Assembly (NCBI RefSeq): GCF_900110225.1
Contig: NZ_FOCW01000004.1
Span: 62,001-126,000 of the forward strand
Reading direction: 5' to 3'
From: Allobrachymonas denitrificans DSM 15123
GTDB lineage: Bacteria > Pseudomonadota > Gammaproteobacteria > Burkholderiales > Burkholderiaceae_C
Length of the DNA: 64,000 nucleotides
How positions within the stretch are numbered: the first letter of the stretch is position 1; the number at the start of each line of letters is the position of its first letter. Positions 61,872 through 64,000 of the stretch are shown here, in pieces. A program made the position numbers and the translations under genes. The notes beneath the pieces were generated by a model. It had not been told where the DNA came from, searched no databases, and worked only from the letters and a program-made list of their open reading frames with translations.

Positions 61872-62184
61872 GGCTTGTTCCTTCCTCAACGGGATTGCGT
61901 GCCGGACCAAGGCACGCCACAAGTCCATTGTGCCAGCGTGCGGGGCGCTCGCAGCGCGCTGCAGCGTAAAAGCCGTGTGGGCATGCGCACCGGGAAGCGG
62001 GGGCAGATCGGGAAAAGCTTGGGGAACCTGCGCACCAGAGCTTGCGGGATGGCGGCGGCCCACACTCCACCGCGAAACCGGTGCATCAAAAGCGTGCATC
62101 CGGGCTTGCGTGGGCCGGCTTGCTTCCTATAATCGCCGCAGTCATCCAGTTTTCATGATTTTCTGCCCTCCACAGGAACCCGCC
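61872..62184. other. 313-bp divergent region between usp and pgk
   Basis: No gene is seen; the longer frames here are shadows. It holds the pgk promoter (62106-62133) and must also hold the usp promoter, which I cannot place. Confidence 0.6.
62106..62133 (+). promoter_or_regulatory. Sigma-70 promoter of pgk
   Basis: TTGCGT and a perfect TATAAT (62128-62133) are separated by 16 bp, about 50 bp before the pgk start codon. Confidence 0.6.
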
Positions 62185-63378
62185 ATGCAATTCATCCGCT
62201 TCTCCGACCTCTGCGCCAACGGTCAGGCCAAGGGCAAACGCGTCTTCATCCGTGCCGACCTGAACGTGCCGCAGGACGACAACGGCAACATCACCGAAGA
62301 CACGCGCATCCGCGCCTCCATTCCGGCCATCCGGATGGCGCTGGACGCCGGTGCGGCCGTGATGGTCACCTCTCACCTGGGTCGCCCGACCGAGGGCGAG
62401 TTCAAGCCGGAAGATTCCCTGTCGCCCGTGGCTGCGCGCATGTCCGAGCTGCTGGGCTGCGACGTGCAGCTGGTGAGCAACTGGGTGGACGGCGTGGAAG
62501 TGGAACCCGGTCAGGTGGTGCTGCTGGAAAACTGCCGCCTGAACGTGGGCGAGAAGAAAAACAAGCCCGAGCTGGCCGAGAAGATGGCCAAGCTGTGCGA
62601 CATCTTCGTGCACGATGCCTTCGGCACCGCCCACCGCGCCGAGGGCACGACCTACGGCATCGCCCAGTTTGCCCCCGTGGCCAGCGCCGGCCCGCTGCTG
62701 GCCGCCGAGATGGACGCCATCAGCAAGGCCCTGGCCAATCCCAAGCGTCCGCTGATCGCCATTGTGGCCGGCAGCAAGGTCAGCACCAAGCTGACCATCC
62801 TGCAGAGCCTGGCCGACAAGGTGGACGGCCTGATCGTGGGTGGCGGCATTGCCAACACCTTCATGCTGGCCTCCGGCCTGCACATCGGCAAGTCGCTGGC
62901 AGAAGGCGACCTGGTGGAAGAGGCGAAGAAGGTGATCGAGGCCATGAAGGCGCGTGGGGCCGAAGTGCCGATCCCGGTGGACGTGGTGACGGCCAAGGAA
63001 TTCAAGGCCGATGCCAAGGCCGAGGTGAAGGCTGCCACCGACGTGGCCGAGGACGACATGATCCTGGACATCGGCCCCAAGACGGCGCAGCTGCTGGCCG
63101 AGAAGCTCAAGGCCGCCGGCACCATCGTCTGGAACGGCCCGGTGGGCGTGTTCGAGTTCGACCAGTTTGCCAACGGCACCGAGACCATTGCCCGCGCCAT
63201 TGCCGACAGCGATGCCTTCAGCATTGCCGGCGGCGGTGACACCCTGGCCGCCATTGCCAAGTACGGCATCGACAAGGACGTGAGCTACATCTCCACCGGC
63301 GGCGGCGCCTTCCTGGAAGTGCTGGAAGGCAAGACGCTGCCCGCGTTCGAGATCCTGGCCAAGCGCGCCAACGGCTGA
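62185..63378 (+). CDS. pgk: Phosphoglycerate kinase
   Basis: A 397-residue PGK transferring phosphate from 1,3-bisphosphoglycerate to ADP. Signatures are [59 protein letters not shown] and [12 protein letters not shown]. Length is typical. AGGA lies 8 nt before ATG 62185. It is probably a single gene here, without gap or pyk next to it. Confidence 0.97.
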   Translation: MQFIRFSDLCANGQAKGKRVFIRADLNVPQDDNGNITEDTRIRASIPAIRMALDAGAAVMVTSHLGRPTEGEFKPEDSLSPVAARMSELLGCDVQLVSNWVDGVEVEPGQVVLLENCRLNVGEKKNKPELAEKMAKLCDIFVHDAFGTAHRAEGTTYGIAQFAPVASAGPLLAAEMDAISKALANPKRPLIAIVAGSKVSTKLTILQSLADKVDGLIVGGGIANTFMLASGLHIGKSLAEGDLVEEAKKVIEAMKARGAEVPIPVDVVTAKEFKADAKAEVKAATDVAEDDMILDIGPKTAQLLAEKLKAAGTIVWNGPVGVFEFDQFANGTETIARAIADSDAFSIAGGGDTLAAIAKYGIDKDVSYISTGGGAFLEVLEGKTLPAFEILAKRANG

Positions 63379-63713
63379 AAAAGCCTTCCGGATCCGGGGC
63401 TTGGCTCCGGAATCCGGAAATAGCACGTTGGTGCTATTCTGACAGCGCCCGGGGAGAGCCGGAGCCGTCCAAGCTGGCGTCTACCATGGGAAAACCCGTA
63501 GAAAAGCGGTAAGCCCCGCCTTTCATGCTACCTTTCTTACCGGGGTGTTACGCGGGTATCCGGGTGCAGGGCTGGCATAAAACGTTCGGACTTCATAGAA
63601 TGTAGGAGCAGTCCTATGTGCGGTAATGGGTTTGGTGCGCCTGTGCGTATCCCGGCCCACCGCAGGCCAGCGGGCTGCGCCCCGCACGCTGTTGTGCCTG
63701 TGTTGTACCGGAT
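63379..63713. other. 335-bp non-coding region between pgk and the desaturase gene
   Basis: No gene is seen. It holds a nested stem-loop TTCCGGAT-CCGG...CCGG-ATCCGGAA (63386-63419), a perfect hairpin TAGCAC-GTTG-GTGCTA (63421-63436) and smaller helices near 63490-63520 (CTAC...GGG-AAAA-CCC-GTAG; GCGG...CCGC). The first is probably the pgk terminator despite lacking a T-run. The rest may be a structured leader of the desaturase mRNA. Confidence 0.5.
63386..63419 (+). terminator. Nested stem-loop after pgk
   Basis: TTCCGGAT and ATCCGGAA enclose a second CCGG pair and a short loop, 7 bp past the pgk stop. It is very stable but has no T-run after it. Confidence 0.5.
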
Positions 63714-64000
63714 ATGACTGAAACGACCACTGCTGTACCCCCCGCTCCGACCCCGATTGCCCCCAGCGAGCCGATGCCGCACCGCAAGGTGATCCGCTCC
63801 TGGACCAACCCGTTTGCCCAGCGCGACAACTGGCACGCCTTTGTGCTGCTGGTGCTGGACTACATCCTGTTTTCCGCCCTGATTGCCGGCGCCGTGCTGT
63901 TCGAAGCCTGGTGGCTGCAGCTGCTGAGCGGTCTGGCTGCCGGCTTCGTCATCGGCCGCCTGTTCATCATCGGCCACGATGCCTGCCACATGAGCCTCAC
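63714..64000 (+). CDS. Fatty acid desaturase-type membrane protein, 5' part only
   Basis: The window ends after 95 residues. Residues ~40-85 hold two hydrophobic segments (FVLLVLDYILFSALIAGAVLF and LLSGLAAGFVIGRLFII), followed by GHDACHMSL, the first His box (HxxxH) of membrane desaturases and related hydroxylases. It would introduce a double bond or hydroxyl in a lipid. The start ATG 63714 has only a weak site (GGAT). The His boxes that would tell which enzyme it is lie beyond the edge. Confidence 0.75.
   Translation, partial: MTETTTAVPPAPTPIAPSEPMPHRKVIRSWTNPFAQRDNWHAFVLLVLDYILFSALIAGAVLFEAWWLQLLSGLAAGFVIGRLFIIGHDACHMSL

Overview
This is a GC-rich, gene-dense window. The gene content and order (maeB malic enzyme-phosphotransacetylase fusion, fused indolepyruvate oxidoreductase, glnE, hpf-ptsN-hprK, dprA-def-fmt-azlCD, nsrR-fdxA) point to a betaproteobacterium of the Burkholderiales, most likely Comamonadaceae or a close relative. 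That placement is inferred from gene families, since there is no rRNA in the window. I see no tRNA, rRNA, insertion sequence, prophage or CRISPR array, so this reads as core chromosome with a few accessory pieces.

Layout. 1-1011: a barstar-type inhibitor (cut by the window edge) and its secreted barnase/RNase Sa-type ribonuclease, with a clear dyad upstream. 1482-10569 (minus): maeB, a LysP-type permease, a fused indolepyruvate:ferredoxin oxidoreductase and MltA. 10714-14189: a small CxxC-rich protein, a flavodoxin-fold protein, a ferritin-like di-iron protein and a GlcD-type FAD oxidase. 14287-21738: the very long AsmA-like yhdP and glnE, divergent with only 27 bp between start codons. 21814-28975: one tight operon of TetR regulator, outer-membrane factor, periplasmic adaptor, RND pump and DUF3147 membrane protein. 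29164-35001: a metallophosphoesterase, the ergothioneine genes egtB/egtD, a small membrane protein, purB and a glutathione S-transferase. 35104-38326: a Fur-box-linked feoA-feoB-small Cys-rich protein operon, then a TerC protein. 38462-44248 (minus): MerR, TolC, HlyD and two ABC-2 permeases with no ATPase gene. 44348-49799 (minus): corA, yjcH-actP, an amber-interrupted metallopeptidase gene and aroC. 49851-56655: a DUF2214 protein, hpf, ptsN, hprK, a sodium/alanine symporter, dprA with a secreted partner, and def. 56675-64000: fmt, azlC-azlD, a LivK-type binding lipoprotein, nsrR with a good NsrR box, fdxA, a Usp protein, pgk, and the start of a fatty acid desaturase.

Working together. Two efflux assemblies each carry their own regulator and likely operator (TetR-RND; MerR-ABC-2). 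Iron supply is represented by feoABC-like genes. Acetate/C4 carbon use is represented by actP and maeB, which share a nearly identical 18-bp palindrome upstream and may form one small regulon. The most unusual items are that shared palindrome, a strong intrinsic terminator whose T-run ends 2 nt before the lysP start codon, the ATPase-less ABC-2 export operon, the single in-frame TAG in the HELGH peptidase gene coupled to aroC, and two in-phase tandem repeat tracts (6-bp and 9-bp units). I found no convincing wholly new multi-gene defence or biosynthetic system.
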